From Pseudomaricurvus albidus (GTDB taxonomy: Bacteria; Pseudomonadota; Gammaproteobacteria; Pseudomonadales; Cellvibrionaceae): 64,000 nt of DNA. The first letter of the stretch is position 1, and every line of letters starts with the position of its first letter. A model generated the notes under the pieces. It was not told the DNA's origin. It was given only the letters and a program-made list of their open reading frames with translations, and made no database searches. The position numbers were made by a program, and so were the translations under genes. Below are positions 9,092-17,394 of the stretch, in pieces. The stretch spans positions 62,001 to 126,000 of the forward strand of contig NZ_JAHKRS010000002.1 of NCBI RefSeq assembly GCF_018863235.1, read 5' to 3'.

Positions 9092-10048
9092 TCAAACTGT
9101 CTCGGTGTTCAATTGGGCACGCGTAAACCGGCTGTGTGCCAGATGCAGTGCGTTGTGGGCGTCGTGAATATTGATGGCGGTAAAGTTGACCTTTCCGCCG
9201 GGCATGAGCTGCGCCAGTTTTGCCAGGTCCAGCGACAGCACTGAGCCCAGTTTCGGGTAGCCGCCAATGGTCTGGCGGTCGTTCATCAGCACAATGGGTT
9301 GGCCGTCGGCGGGAACTTGAATGGCGCCCAGGCAAATCCCTTCCGACAGGATGCCTTCAATGTCGGACTTAACCTGCGGCCCAGTGAGGCGATAGCCCAT
9401 GCGATCGCAGCGGTCGCTGACTTCAAAGGTGTTGTGGAAAAACAGACGTTGCTGCACCGCATTGAAGGTGTCCTGCTGATAGCCGGGAATGACTCGCAGT
9501 GTCACTTCGCTGCTGTACTGCGGGCGTTCATCTGCGGGCACAGACCAGCATTGTGTGCTGCTGTCTTCTGCGCAGGGAATGATGTCTCCGGCTTTCAGGG
9601 CCTGTCCGTTCAGACCGCCGAGGCTTTCACGTACGACGGTGGCGCTGCTGCCAAAAGACGGAGCCACCTGAAAGCCGCCACTGACCGCAATGTAGGCGCG
9701 ACAGCCGTTTTGACTGTAACCGAGTTCCAGTGTGTCGCCACTGTTCAGTGTGTGGGTTTGCCAGCGTTCCGCTTCTTCGCCGTTGATGGTCAGCGGCATC
9801 TCGCCACCGGTCACTGCAACACGGGTTGTGCATTCGGCCTGCATTTTGAAGCCGCCAATGCTGACTTCAATGGTGGTGGCGTTGCTGTAGACATCAGCAG
9901 CATCGTTGTTTTCGCACAGGCGGTTGGCCCAGTGAAATGCCAGCGGGTCCATGGGGCCGCCGTTGGTCAAACCGATCTGGTGTTGTCCAAAACGTCCCGC
10001 ATCCTGCAGCAGAGACAAAATGCCGGGATTTAAAATCTTCACGCTCAC
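9092..10048 (-). CDS. pxpC: 5-oxoprolinase subunit C
   Basis: 318 residues, biotin-dependent carboxyltransferase-like (KipA) fold. PxpC with PxpA and PxpB forms the prokaryotic ATP-dependent 5-oxoprolinase that opens 5-oxoproline to glutamate. Typical sequences are LQDAGRFGQHQIGLTNGGPM at 14-33 and RMGYRLTGP in the C-terminal half. Its start codon overlaps the pxpB stop in an ATGA (10045-10048), indicating translational coupling. No missing motif was noticed. Confidence 0.94.
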   Translation of the reverse strand: MSVKILNPGILSLLQDAGRFGQHQIGLTNGGPMDPLAFHWANRLCENNDAADVYSNATTIEVSIGGFKMQAECTTRVAVTGGEMPLTINGEEAERWQTHTLNSGDTLELGYSQNGCRAYIAVSGGFQVAPSFGSSATVVRESLGGLNGQALKAGDIIPCAEDSSTQCWSVPADERPQYSSEVTLRVIPGYQQDTFNAVQQRLFFHNTFEVSDRCDRMGYRLTGPQVKSDIEGILSEGICLGAIQVPADGQPIVLMNDRQTIGGYPKLGSVLSLDLAKLAQLMPGGKVNFTAINIHDAHNALHLAHSRFTRAQLNTETV

Positions 10049-10794
10049 GATTTGGCCTCCTGTGAAGTGGATGGCTGATCGGGAAGCTCGCCGCCGAGTG
10101 ACAAAAACTCTTCCCGGCTGATGCTTTTGAAGCGCACGCGGTCGCCGACCGAAACCGGCATGGTGGGTTCGGCATCGGGATCAAACATGGGGGTGGGGCA
10201 CAGGCCAATCAGATTCCAGCCACCCGGCGACACGGCGGGGTAAATCGCAGTCTGGCGATCGGCGATGGCAACGGCTCCCTTGGGCACCTTTTGTCGCGGT
10301 GTCGACAGGCGAGGTGCGGCGATGCGCTCATCCACCTGACCGAGGTAGGCAAAGCCCGGCGCAAAACCGATAGCGTAGACGCGGTACTCGGTGCTCATGT
10401 GCAGCTTGATCACGTCTTCGACGCTCATCTGGGCACGCTCGGCCAGCGCAGTCAGGTCAGGGCCGGATTCTTCAGAATAGTACACCGGCAATTCCACCAG
10501 ATGGCCTTCGGACTGTTCCGCGGAGGCGATGGATTGGGTGGCTTTTGCAATGGCCTGACGCACATGGAGTTCATCGGTCAGCAGCGGGTTAAACAGCACC
10601 AGCAGTGAGGCGTAAGAAGGCACCAGATCGACCAGGCTTTCGCCCATCAGTTCAGGGAGGCGCTGGGCGGTTTGCTGAACCTGAGCCGAAATTTCGGGGC
10701 TGGTTTCGTTGCCGAAATAGATGATCAGAGAGCTTTCACCGGCAACACAAATGTTCATTGGGGTGCTGGTCTTGGTGGATGTACTGGAGCTCAT
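10045..10794 (-). CDS. pxpB: 5-oxoprolinase subunit B
   Basis: 249 residues, KipI-like. Conserved GFAPGFAYLG lies at 143-152, and the block from PKGAVAIAD to SPGGWNLIG at 171-197. The start overlaps the pxpA stop by four bases (10791-10794). The first dozen residues are Ser/Thr-rich and the internal ATG at 10758 is a possible alternative start; I kept the overlapping one because it gives the coupled arrangement also seen at pxpB-pxpC. Cytoplasmic subunit of 5-oxoprolinase. Confidence 0.94.
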   Translation of the reverse strand: MSSSTSTKTSTPMNICVAGESSLIIYFGNETSPEISAQVQQTAQRLPELMGESLVDLVPSYASLLVLFNPLLTDELHVRQAIAKATQSIASAEQSEGHLVELPVYYSEESGPDLTALAERAQMSVEDVIKLHMSTEYRVYAIGFAPGFAYLGQVDERIAAPRLSTPRQKVPKGAVAIADRQTAIYPAVSPGGWNLIGLCPTPMFDPDAEPTMPVSVGDRVRFKSISREEFLSLGGELPDQPSTSQEAKS

Positions 10795-11525
10795 GATTTG
10801 ATCAGTTCCCGAATCGCTTCAATGGCCTGTACACCTTCCAGATTATCACCGTGCACGCACAGAGTGTCGGCTTGCAGAGGCAGAATCAGGCCGCTGGCGG
10901 TGGTGATGGTGCCCTGTTCGTTCAGTTGTCTAACCTGTTCGAGCATCTTTTCCTTGGTGTGGACTGCGCCAGGTTTGGTGCGGGCAAGCAACTTGCCGTC
11001 GTCGTCATAACAGCGGTCGGCGAAGGCTTCAAAGTAGAGTTTAATGCCGCGCTCAACCGCTTCCTGGCGGTGTTGCTCCATCTGAGGAGTCGCTTGCAGC
11101 ATCAGCCGAATGGGCAGGTGGAAGCTGGCAATGGCATCCATGATGGCGTGACGAACATGGTCTTTCGCCATCATGTCGTTGTAGAGCGCACCGTGGGGTT
11201 TGACGTAATCGAGGTTCAGCCCCATGGACTGAGCCATTCCAGCCAGTGCCGAGGTCTGGTACATCACCTTGGCTTTGATTTCATCGGCGGAGCAATTCAT
11301 GGAGCGGCGGCCAAAGCCCACCAGGTCGGGGTAGGCAGGGTGAGCGCCAACACTCACGCCGTGTTCTTTGGCCAGTTCCAGGGTTTTGGTCATGATCAGC
11401 GGATCGCCGGCGTGAAAGCCGCAGGCAATGTTGGCCTGATCAATGTGGGGCATGACGGCAGCGTCCATACCCATGGTCCAGGAGCCGAAGCTCTCGCCCA
11501 GATCGCAGTTCAATAGCAGTGGCAT
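10791..11525 (-). CDS. pxpA: 5-oxoprolinase subunit A (LamB/YcsF family)
   Basis: 244 residues. Family signature motifs are present in order: NCDLGE at 6-11, ANIACGFHAGDP at 31-42, GAHPAYPDLVGFGRR at 60-74 and VKPHGALYN in the middle. A TAAGGAG ribosome site precedes the ATG. PxpA is the putative hydrolase component of the ATP-dependent 5-oxoprolinase. It lies 52 bp behind the DUF1445 gene and overlaps pxpB. Confidence 0.95.
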   Translation of the reverse strand: MPLLLNCDLGESFGSWTMGMDAAVMPHIDQANIACGFHAGDPLIMTKTLELAKEHGVSVGAHPAYPDLVGFGRRSMNCSADEIKAKVMYQTSALAGMAQSMGLNLDYVKPHGALYNDMMAKDHVRHAIMDAIASFHLPIRLMLQATPQMEQHRQEAVERGIKLYFEAFADRCYDDDGKLLARTKPGAVHTKEKMLEQVRQLNEQGTITTASGLILPLQADTLCVHGDNLEGVQAIEAIRELIKS

Positions 11526-11577
11526 TGTCTGCTCCTTATCAATGTCTTCTCAGTAGAGGGTCTTGTCTGTACGATTG

Positions 11578-12381
11578 TTACAAAATAGCCAGACGGCTGT
11601 TCGGGAGGTCGGTCACGACCATGCAGCCGGGGCTGTGAGTAATGCAGAATGGCGGCTTGGCGGCCATGATGGCGGCCTGCGGGGTGACGCCACAGGCAGT
11701 GAATACCGGGTACTCGCCGTCTTTGATGGTCACGGAATCGCCGTAATCTGCCTGGTCAATATTGTGAATGCCGATGGCTTTGGGGTCGCCAAAGTGCACT
11801 GGAGCACCGTGAACGGAAGGAAACCGCGAGCAGATCTGAATCATGCGAATGGCATCTGCAGGCTTGAAGGGACGCATGCTGACGACCATATTGCCATGAA
11901 AGCGGCCGGCGGGGCGGCAGGCAATGTTGGTGTCGTACATGGGGACGTTCTTGCCTTCGGTGATGTTGCGGATTTCCAGGCCGTCAGACAGCAGCGCCTC
12001 TTCAAACGAGAAGGAGCAGCCGATCAAAAAGGTTACCAGTTCGTCATTCCAGATGTCGCGGATGTCGTTGACTTCGCCGGTCAGCTCGCCGTCTTTCCAG
12101 ATGCGGTAGCTGGGCACGTCGGTGCGAATATCAAAATCCGGGCCTATACCTTCTATATTAGTATCGCCGGGGTTGGCGGCCATGCCCACAATGGGACAGG
12201 GCTTGGGATTCAGCTGGCAGAATTGCAGGAATTCGGCCGCCCAGTCTTTAGGCAGAATCGCGACGTTGGCTTGCACAAAGCCTTCGCAATAGCCGGAAGT
12301 GTTGCCGGTGTGTTCGCCAGAGCGAATTCTGGCGCGCATTTCACTAGGCGTGACTGAGGTTGACGTGAGTGGGGCGGACAT
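11578..12381 (-). CDS. DUF1445 (YcsI-type) protein, D-glutamate cyclase N-terminal-like
   Basis: 267 residues, long annotated as a putative hydro-lyase (YcsI). The family corresponds to the N-terminal half of mammalian DGLUCY. Conserved segments include [16 protein letters not shown] at 29-44, [12 protein letters not shown] at 120-131, [10 protein letters not shown] at 228-237 and [13 protein letters not shown] at 248-260. First gene of the minus-strand operon, with an AGTAAGGAAGG ribosome site. In Bacillus subtilis ycsI sits with ycsF and kipIA (pxpA, B, C), so the neighbourhood is conserved. A role in D-glutamate cyclisation is inferred from the family and from the DUF4392 gene in the same operon. 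Confidence 0.86.
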   Translation of the reverse strand: MSAPLTSTSVTPSEMRARIRSGEHTGNTSGYCEGFVQANVAILPKDWAAEFLQFCQLNPKPCPIVGMAANPGDTNIEGIGPDFDIRTDVPSYRIWKDGELTGEVNDIRDIWNDELVTFLIGCSFSFEEALLSDGLEIRNITEGKNVPMYDTNIACRPAGRFHGNMVVSMRPFKPADAIRMIQICSRFPSVHGAPVHFGDPKAIGIHNIDQADYGDSVTIKDGEYPVFTACGVTPQAAIMAAKPPFCITHSPGCMVVTDLPNSRLAIL

Positions 12382-12477
12382 AGGCCTTCCTTACTAATAA
12401 CAAACACTGAATCGAAGATACGCTCGCCATTCTCTGCGGCCGGTGGGCGAGTGTCCAATTCAGGTTTTCTGAGTGCT

Positions 12478-12509
12478 TGATAAGTACTTTTTATCAGTGT
12501 TGGTGATAA
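12478..12509. promoter_or_regulatory. Candidate LysR operator in the pxp-pepQ divergent region
   Basis: Three hexamers spaced exactly 13 bp apart: TGATAA (12478), TTATCA (12491) and TGATAA (12504). The last two form the inverted repeat TTATCAGTGTTGGTGATAA, which contains ATC-N9-GAT, the T-N11-A form favoured by LysR regulators. It lies about 120 bp from both the DUF1445 and the pepQ starts, so it could serve both directions. Confidence 0.5.
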
Positions 12510-12627
12510 GTTGTAAAAAATCCAGATTTTTTCTGGGTAAATAGACCCGGCGATTGGTTAGTCGGGTGTTTTATTTATCAATGGCCGGTTCGAAGAGCGT
12601 TGGCTGGTTGTGTCTGGGGAGTTAAGA

Positions 12628-13950
12628 GTGGTTCCGTCTTCTTTGGAGCACCTGTATCAGGTGCATATTCAGAAGCAGTTTGATCAGGTTTGCCAGTTAT
12701 TGGAGGCCGGGTCATTCGACGGTCTGTTGATTGCGGCGGGAAGTCTTCTGCATCCGTTCCGCGATGATGTGGATTACCCGTTCAAGGTGAATCCCTACTT
12801 TAAGGCCTGGTTGCCGCTGCTGGATCAGCCGGGCTCTTACGTCTGGTTGAAGCCTGGTGACGACAAGCCTGTGCTGTTTTTTAATCAGCCGCGGGATATC
12901 TGGCATCAGGTGAATCAGCTGGACGATGAGGCCGTGCAGCGGGCGTTTCGGGTGCATGTGATCGCCGCACCCCGTGAATTGTCAGCTGCCCTGCAGAAAA
13001 CCGGTGCCCAGAAGATGGCCTTTATTGGCGAAGCGCAGGATTCCCCCGATCTGAGCACAGAGCAAAACCCACAAGACCTGCTGGCGGCTTTGGATTATCG
13101 GCGGGCGTACAAGAGTGATTACGAAGTGGCTTGCATGGTGCAGGCTACTGAAAAAGCCGTGTCCGGGCATCGTGCGGCGGAACAGTGCTTTCGTCAGGGT
13201 GGCTCAGAATATGATATCCACATGGCGTACCTGCAGGCGAGTGGTCATCTGGAAGAGGAGCTGCCCTACGGCAATATCATTGCACTGAATCACCACGCGG
13301 CGGTATTGCATTACACGCAAAAGCGGCGTCAGCCTCCGGCGCAGTCACACTCTTTTCTGATTGATGCGGGCGCCAGTGTGGCCGGTTATGTGTCTGACAT
13401 CAGTCGAACCTATTCGGCAGAACAGTGTGTTTTCTCCGACTTGATTGCCGCGATGGAGCAGTTGCAACAGTCTGTGGTGGAACGCATTCGTCCGGGGGAG
13501 GCTTATCTGGATTTGCATCGCTGGACTCACACTCAGCTGGCAGGGGTGCTGCAACAGTTTGAGTTGATCCGCTGCTCGCCGCAACAGGCCGTCGAAGAGC
13601 AGCTGACGCAGGCGTTCTTTCCGCACGGTCTTGGGCACTTGCTCGGCTTGCAGGTTCACGATCGCGGCGGCTGGATGCAGTCGCTGGATGGAACCGAGTT
13701 GCCCCCACCGCCGGAGCACCCTTATCTGCGTTTGACTCGTCCCGTTGAAGTGGGGCAGGTGTTTACCATCGAGCCGGGTCTGTATTTTATTCCTGCTTTA
13801 TTAGAGCCGTTAAAACATTCAGCAAAAGGGCAGTGGGTCAATTGGAGTGCAGTCGATGCGCTGATGCCCTATGGTGGGATTCGAATTGAAGACAATATTT
13901 ATATCGGTCCGGATGGGGTGAGGAATCTCACCCGTGAAGCGGGACTGTAA
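12628..13950 (+). CDS. pepQ: Xaa-Pro dipeptidase PepQ
   Basis: 440 residues from a GTG at 12628; GGGGAG at 12616-12621 stands six bases upstream, better than the GTG at 12610. M24 metallopeptidase that cleaves dipeptides with C-terminal proline. The five metal ligands can be seen: D246 (LIDAGA), D257 (VSDISRT), H333 (FPHGLGH), E382 (TIEPGLY) and E421 (RIEDN), close to the E. coli PepQ numbering. An N-terminal prolidase domain covers roughly residues 1-155. Divergent from the oxoproline operon, so coregulation in amino acid or peptide salvage is possible. Confidence 0.93.
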   Translation: MVPSSLEHLYQVHIQKQFDQVCQLLEAGSFDGLLIAAGSLLHPFRDDVDYPFKVNPYFKAWLPLLDQPGSYVWLKPGDDKPVLFFNQPRDIWHQVNQLDDEAVQRAFRVHVIAAPRELSAALQKTGAQKMAFIGEAQDSPDLSTEQNPQDLLAALDYRRAYKSDYEVACMVQATEKAVSGHRAAEQCFRQGGSEYDIHMAYLQASGHLEEELPYGNIIALNHHAAVLHYTQKRRQPPAQSHSFLIDAGASVAGYVSDISRTYSAEQCVFSDLIAAMEQLQQSVVERIRPGEAYLDLHRWTHTQLAGVLQQFELIRCSPQQAVEEQLTQAFFPHGLGHLLGLQVHDRGGWMQSLDGTELPPPPEHPYLRLTRPVEVGQVFTIEPGLYFIPALLEPLKHSAKGQWVNWSAVDALMPYGGIRIEDNIYIGPDGVRNLTREAGL

Positions 13951-14241
13951 ATGTCCCGTTTGGGTTTGGTCGTGATGGATCAGTCCGATAAAGGGATCGC
14001 TGCTTTTTAAACAGGCTTCTCGGGCTGGGATGATTCAGAAACAGTAGCGCCAACGCAAAAACTGCGCTTACAATGCTGCGTTCTCTCCGGTGCAATCTCG
14101 TCCTTCCCGCAGTCTGTGTCCACAGCCTCTGGCCACCGGATAAGGCATCTTTTATTTTCATGCCGAAGCTTTTTGTCCGCCCCGTTTGCCGGGTGGCCCT
14201 GATTTTGCGTGTCGGTAAAAATTTTTTTGAGGTGTTTTTGT

Positions 14242-15612
14242 ATGGGGTTAGCGGATTACGGGGTGGTGTCACTGGTACCCACACTGCTGGTGTTTGTGAT
14301 GGCCGTCTGGACTCGTCGGCCAATTGAGTCCCTGATTACAGGGTCCTTGCTGGGGTTGGTGATTCTGCATGGCCTGGGTTTTGTCTCGGGGCTGGCGGAA
14401 ACCTCACTGCGGGTTTTAACCGACGAGGATGTGGCCTGGGTCATTCTGGTGTGTGGCTTTATGGGCAGCCTGATTGGTTTGCTGATTCGCACCGGAGCCG
14501 CCACTGCGTTCACCGCCGCGCTGCAACGCTGGGTGACCTCCCAAAAAAGTGCGCTCTTTGTCACCTGGGGTCTCGGCATTGTGATGTTTGTTGATGACTA
14601 CCTCAACTCGCTGGCAGTGGGTGCGGCCATGCGCGATCTTACGGACAAGTTTAAGGTGTCTCGGGAGAAACTGGCCTATATCGTTGACTCCACAGCTGCG
14701 CCAATCAGCGTGATCATTCCCTATTCTACCTGGGGGGCTTTCTTTGGTGGTTTGCTGGTGGCCAACGGTATAGCAGAAGAAGGACAGGGCCTCTCTGTTT
14801 ATATCTCTGCGATTCCTTACATGCTCTACGCCTGGGTGGCCGTGCTGTTAGTGCCCGCGGTTATTTATGGCTGGGTGCCCGCAATCGGGCCGATGAAAAA
14901 GGCCGAGTTGCGAGCCAGCTCTCAGGGATTGATGGTGCCGCCGGGGGCGGAGCATATCGAGAAAGCCAATAAATCCATTCAGCCCAAGGCCGGTATCAAA
15001 CCCAGAGTGAGCTTGTTTGTCTTGCCGATGATTGCACTGGTGGCGACCACCATGTACTTCGACAACGATTTTCTGATCGGTATCTACATTACGCTTGGGG
15101 CGACCTTGCTGGTGATACTGGGAATGCGACTGCTGGATCTGCATGAAACCTTCGACACCGTCATCGACGGTTTCAAATCCATGATCGAACCGCTGGCCGT
15201 TTTGGTGGCCGCCTTTATTCTGAAAGATGTGAACGATGCGCTGGGATTACCCGCTTATGTCGTGAGTGTTATGGAGCCATTACTGACGGCTCAAATGCTG
15301 CCATTGGTAATTTTTCTGAGCATGGGGCTGGTGTCGTTTATGACCGGCTCCAACTGGGGGGTGTTTGTGATCGTGCTGCCGATTGTGACTACTCTGGCCA
15401 ATAAGCTGGGCGCGGATATGACGCTGGTGATTGGTGCGACTTTGTCGGCGAGTACCTTTGGCAGTCACGCCTGTTTCTATTCGGATGCCACCGTCTTAAC
15501 CTCACAGGCCACGGGTTGTACTCCGTTGCAACATGCGATCACTCAGTTTCCCTATGCGTTGATGGCTGCTGTTGTCACGGCGCTGGGTTATCTGGCGATT
15601 GCGTTTCTGTAG
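14242..15612 (+). CDS. NhaC-family Na+/H+ antiporter-like transporter
   Basis: 456 residues from ATG 14242, which has TGAGG nine bases upstream; an earlier start would add 11 residues. About ten hydrophobic spans, with the family's VDDYLNSLAVGAAMRD and STAAPISVIIPYSTWGAFF segments and the C-terminal TGSNWGVFVIVLPI and GSHACFYSDATVLTS. NhaC-type proteins exchange Na+ for protons or carry carboxylates and amino acids (MleN, MetT). It follows pepQ by 290 bp next to the pxp operon, so an amino-acid or oxoproline uptake role is an alternative to ion antiport. Inner membrane. Confidence 0.85.
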   Translation: MGLADYGVVSLVPTLLVFVMAVWTRRPIESLITGSLLGLVILHGLGFVSGLAETSLRVLTDEDVAWVILVCGFMGSLIGLLIRTGAATAFTAALQRWVTSQKSALFVTWGLGIVMFVDDYLNSLAVGAAMRDLTDKFKVSREKLAYIVDSTAAPISVIIPYSTWGAFFGGLLVANGIAEEGQGLSVYISAIPYMLYAWVAVLLVPAVIYGWVPAIGPMKKAELRASSQGLMVPPGAEHIEKANKSIQPKAGIKPRVSLFVLPMIALVATTMYFDNDFLIGIYITLGATLLVILGMRLLDLHETFDTVIDGFKSMIEPLAVLVAAFILKDVNDALGLPAYVVSVMEPLLTAQMLPLVIFLSMGLVSFMTGSNWGVFVIVLPIVTTLANKLGADMTLVIGATLSASTFGSHACFYSDATVLTSQATGCTPLQHAITQFPYALMAAVVTALGYLAIAFL

Positions 15613-15645
15613 CGTCTTTAAAAGTATCTGATTAATGAAAGCCTG

Positions 15646-15680
15646 CATGCCCGCGCGAAGCGTATCATCGCGCGGGCATG
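15646..15680. terminator. Perfect 13-bp hairpin between convergent genes
   Basis: CATGCCCGCGCGA and its exact complement TCGCGCGGGCATG around a nine-base loop. It sits between the NhaC-like gene and the convergent gene ending at 15693, so it can end transcription from both sides. T-runs are weak. Confidence 0.6.
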
Positions 15681-15692
15681 GTCAGTGGTTTC

Positions 15693-16280
15693 TTAATTCA
15701 GTTGTTCTTCTATAAAGTCGAGCCTGTCCTGGCCAAAATACATGTCACCATTCATAAAGAAGGTGGGTGCTCCAAATGCGCCTCGCTCGACAGCTTGTTC
15801 GGTGTTTGTGATCAGTTGTTGTTTGACTTCGGCATCCTGGCTCAGGGTGAATAACGCTTCGCTATCCAGTCCCTTTGCTTGCAGGCATTCGATCACGGTA
15901 TCCATCTCGCCCAGGTTTTTTTCCTGTGTCCACAGGGCGTCGTAAACGGTTTCCATATAAAGTGCGCTGACGCCGAGTCGCTCGGCCGCAATGGCGCCGC
16001 GCATCAGCTGCAATGTGTTGATGGGAAAGAACGGATTGAATGTCAGCGGCACCTGATAGCGCTTGGCGAAGCGGGGCAGATCCTGTTCCAGCATGTATTT
16101 CCCTTTGGCGGGAATGGTGACCGGTGAGGTGTTGCCGGTGGCTTTGAAGACGCCTCCCAATAGCATGGGGATGGCATTCACTTGCAGATCGTACTGCTGT
16201 TGCAGTTGCTGCAGGCGTTTGTAGGCAAGGTAAGCGGTCGGGCTGCCAAAGTCGAAGTAGAAATCCAGTGTCTGTGTCAT
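15693..16280 (-). CDS. 2-hydroxychromene-2-carboxylate isomerase / DsbA-family (GST-kappa-like) protein
   Basis: 195 residues of the DSBA-like thioredoxin family. The N-terminus DFYFDFGSPTAYLA has the serine (S13) that activates glutathione in HCCA isomerases, in place of a CxxC. GAFGAPTFFMNGDMYFGQDRL near the end carries the cis-proline and is typical. Such proteins isomerise chromene intermediates in naphthalene breakdown but are common in bacteria without that pathway, so the substrate is unknown. CAGGAGA ribosome site. The remnant of a dehydrogenase lies just upstream on the same strand. Confidence 0.87.
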   Translation of the reverse strand: MTQTLDFYFDFGSPTAYLAYKRLQQLQQQYDLQVNAIPMLLGGVFKATGNTSPVTIPAKGKYMLEQDLPRFAKRYQVPLTFNPFFPINTLQLMRGAIAAERLGVSALYMETVYDALWTQEKNLGEMDTVIECLQAKGLDSEALFTLSQDAEVKQQLITNTEQAVERGAFGAPTFFMNGDMYFGQDRLDFIEEQLN

Positions 16281-16297
16281 GGGAGTCTCCTGTGGGG

Positions 16298-16534
16298 TTA
16301 CCAGCGTTCGGCCCAGGGGCGAATATCCAGCTCAAAGGTCCAGGCATTGCGGGGTTGTTTATAAAGATGCACCTAGTTGTCGGCGAGGTCGTCGGGCCGG
16401 ACGATGCCGTCTTGCTGTTTCAGCTCACGGGCCTTGGGCAGGTTTTCCAGAATCCACTGTGTGTCCGCTGCCTCATAGATGGTGTCTCTTGCGCGGACAA
16501 TCAGGGCGACTTTGGTGTTGCTGGGGGTGGGCAT
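16298..16534 (-). pseudogene. Remnant of a short-chain dehydrogenase/reductase
   Basis: Read on the minus strand from ATG 16534 the frame gives MPTPSNTKVALIV, the usual first strand of an SDR, then jumps to a C-terminal SDR section (ENLPKARELKQQDGIVRPDD). An in-frame TAG stands at 16375-16373 where a Tyr codon is expected, and the frame continues as VHLYKQPRNAWTFELDIRPW and ends with TAA at 16298. The Rossmann glycines, the catalytic Tyr-x-x-x-Lys and the whole middle are gone. This is an internal in-frame deletion plus a nonsense mutation of a roughly 240-residue protein. It lies 17 bp upstream of the isomerase gene, so the two were once an operon. Confidence 0.8.
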
Positions 16535-16581
16535 GATTCAGTCCCTCTCTGTGGTGCGGTCAGTACGCGCTAATTTAGTGG

Positions 16582-16620
16582 GTTCCGTTTTGAAACTAAC
16601 ACTAAGTTCCATTGTGAAAC
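16582..16620. promoter_or_regulatory. Paired direct repeats upstream of the HxlR gene
   Basis: GTTCCGTTTTGAAAC at 16582-16596 and GTTCCATTGTGAAAC at 16606-16620 differ at two of 15 positions and start 24 bp apart. Each is also a weak inverted repeat (GTT...AAC). The second ends ten bases before TATACT (16630-16635), a likely -10 for the HxlR gene. Placement suggests an operator for HxlR acting on itself and on the divergent isomerase/dehydrogenase unit. Confidence 0.5.
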
Positions 16621-16706
16621 CTGTCAAACTATACTGGTCGAAATGTCACTATTCGCCTTAAAGGTGGCATACAAACACAGGAAAGCCCGAGCAGGAGTAA
16701 AGCAAA

Positions 16707-17258
16707 GTGCGCTGGGAAGATATTGATCAACAGGTGTGTTCCATAGCCAGGGCACTGTCGATTGTGGGGGATCGCTGGACGCTGTTGATTCTACGCGATG
16801 CTTTTTTGGGCACGCGTCGCTTTGAGGATTTCCGCCGTCAGTTGGGGGTCAGTCGTCATCGCCTGACGGAGCGGTTGAACAAGCTGGTGGAGAATCAGGT
16901 TCTGGAAAAAGTACAGTACCAGCAACGTCCGCCGCGCTATGAATACCGGCTGACGGAAAAGGGGCTGGATTTACACGGAGTGATTCTGACGCTGGGGGAC
17001 TGGGGTACTCGCTGGTGTTCGGATGAGGCGGGTGCACCGATTGAATATCGGCACCGAACTTGCGGCCACAAGGCCAGGCCTGTCCTCAGTTGCAGCGAGT
17101 GCGGCGAGCCAATGGAGCCGAAAACCGTGACGCCTGAAATAGGCCCGGCTTTACAGCAGGCACTGGATGCCGGAGCAGGGATGTTTCCGGAAGTCGGTTC
17201 GGAGGCTGATATCAGTGATAAATTACCACCCTTGCTGGTTAAATTGCTGGCCAAGTGA
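16707..17258 (+). CDS. HxlR-family transcriptional regulator with a C-terminal Cys cluster
   Basis: 183 residues from a GTG with GAGCAGGAG upstream. Residues 11-100 are a typical HxlR winged helix: CSIARALSIVGDRWTLLILR, a FRRQLGVSRHRLTERL recognition helix and a wing ending in GLDLHGVILTLGDW. C11 is the conserved cysteine that senses electrophiles or oxidants in several HxlR proteins. The family is normally about 110-130 residues; here an extra 60-residue tail carries C119, C129 and C132 (CSEC), perhaps a metal site. It diverges from the isomerase gene and the SDR remnant. Confidence 0.9.
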   Translation: MRWEDIDQQVCSIARALSIVGDRWTLLILRDAFLGTRRFEDFRRQLGVSRHRLTERLNKLVENQVLEKVQYQQRPPRYEYRLTEKGLDLHGVILTLGDWGTRWCSDEAGAPIEYRHRTCGHKARPVLSCSECGEPMEPKTVTPEIGPALQQALDAGAGMFPEVGSEADISDKLPPLLVKLLAK

Positions 17259-17394
17259 TTGCCGCTGCAGAAGATTCAGCCTAAATATAAGCGACACAAA
17301 TCGGTGTTTGTTCGCGGTTTGAGGATAGACTAAGCCCGTCCGGATGCGTATCATTGCGCCTGCTTTAAATCGCCGATGGCGAATTAAACGCTGC

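Noticed and set aside
16373-16375. Recoded TAG (pyrrolysine or readthrough) in the dehydrogenase remnant
   Set aside because: The active site and most of the domain are also missing, so decay is the simpler explanation.
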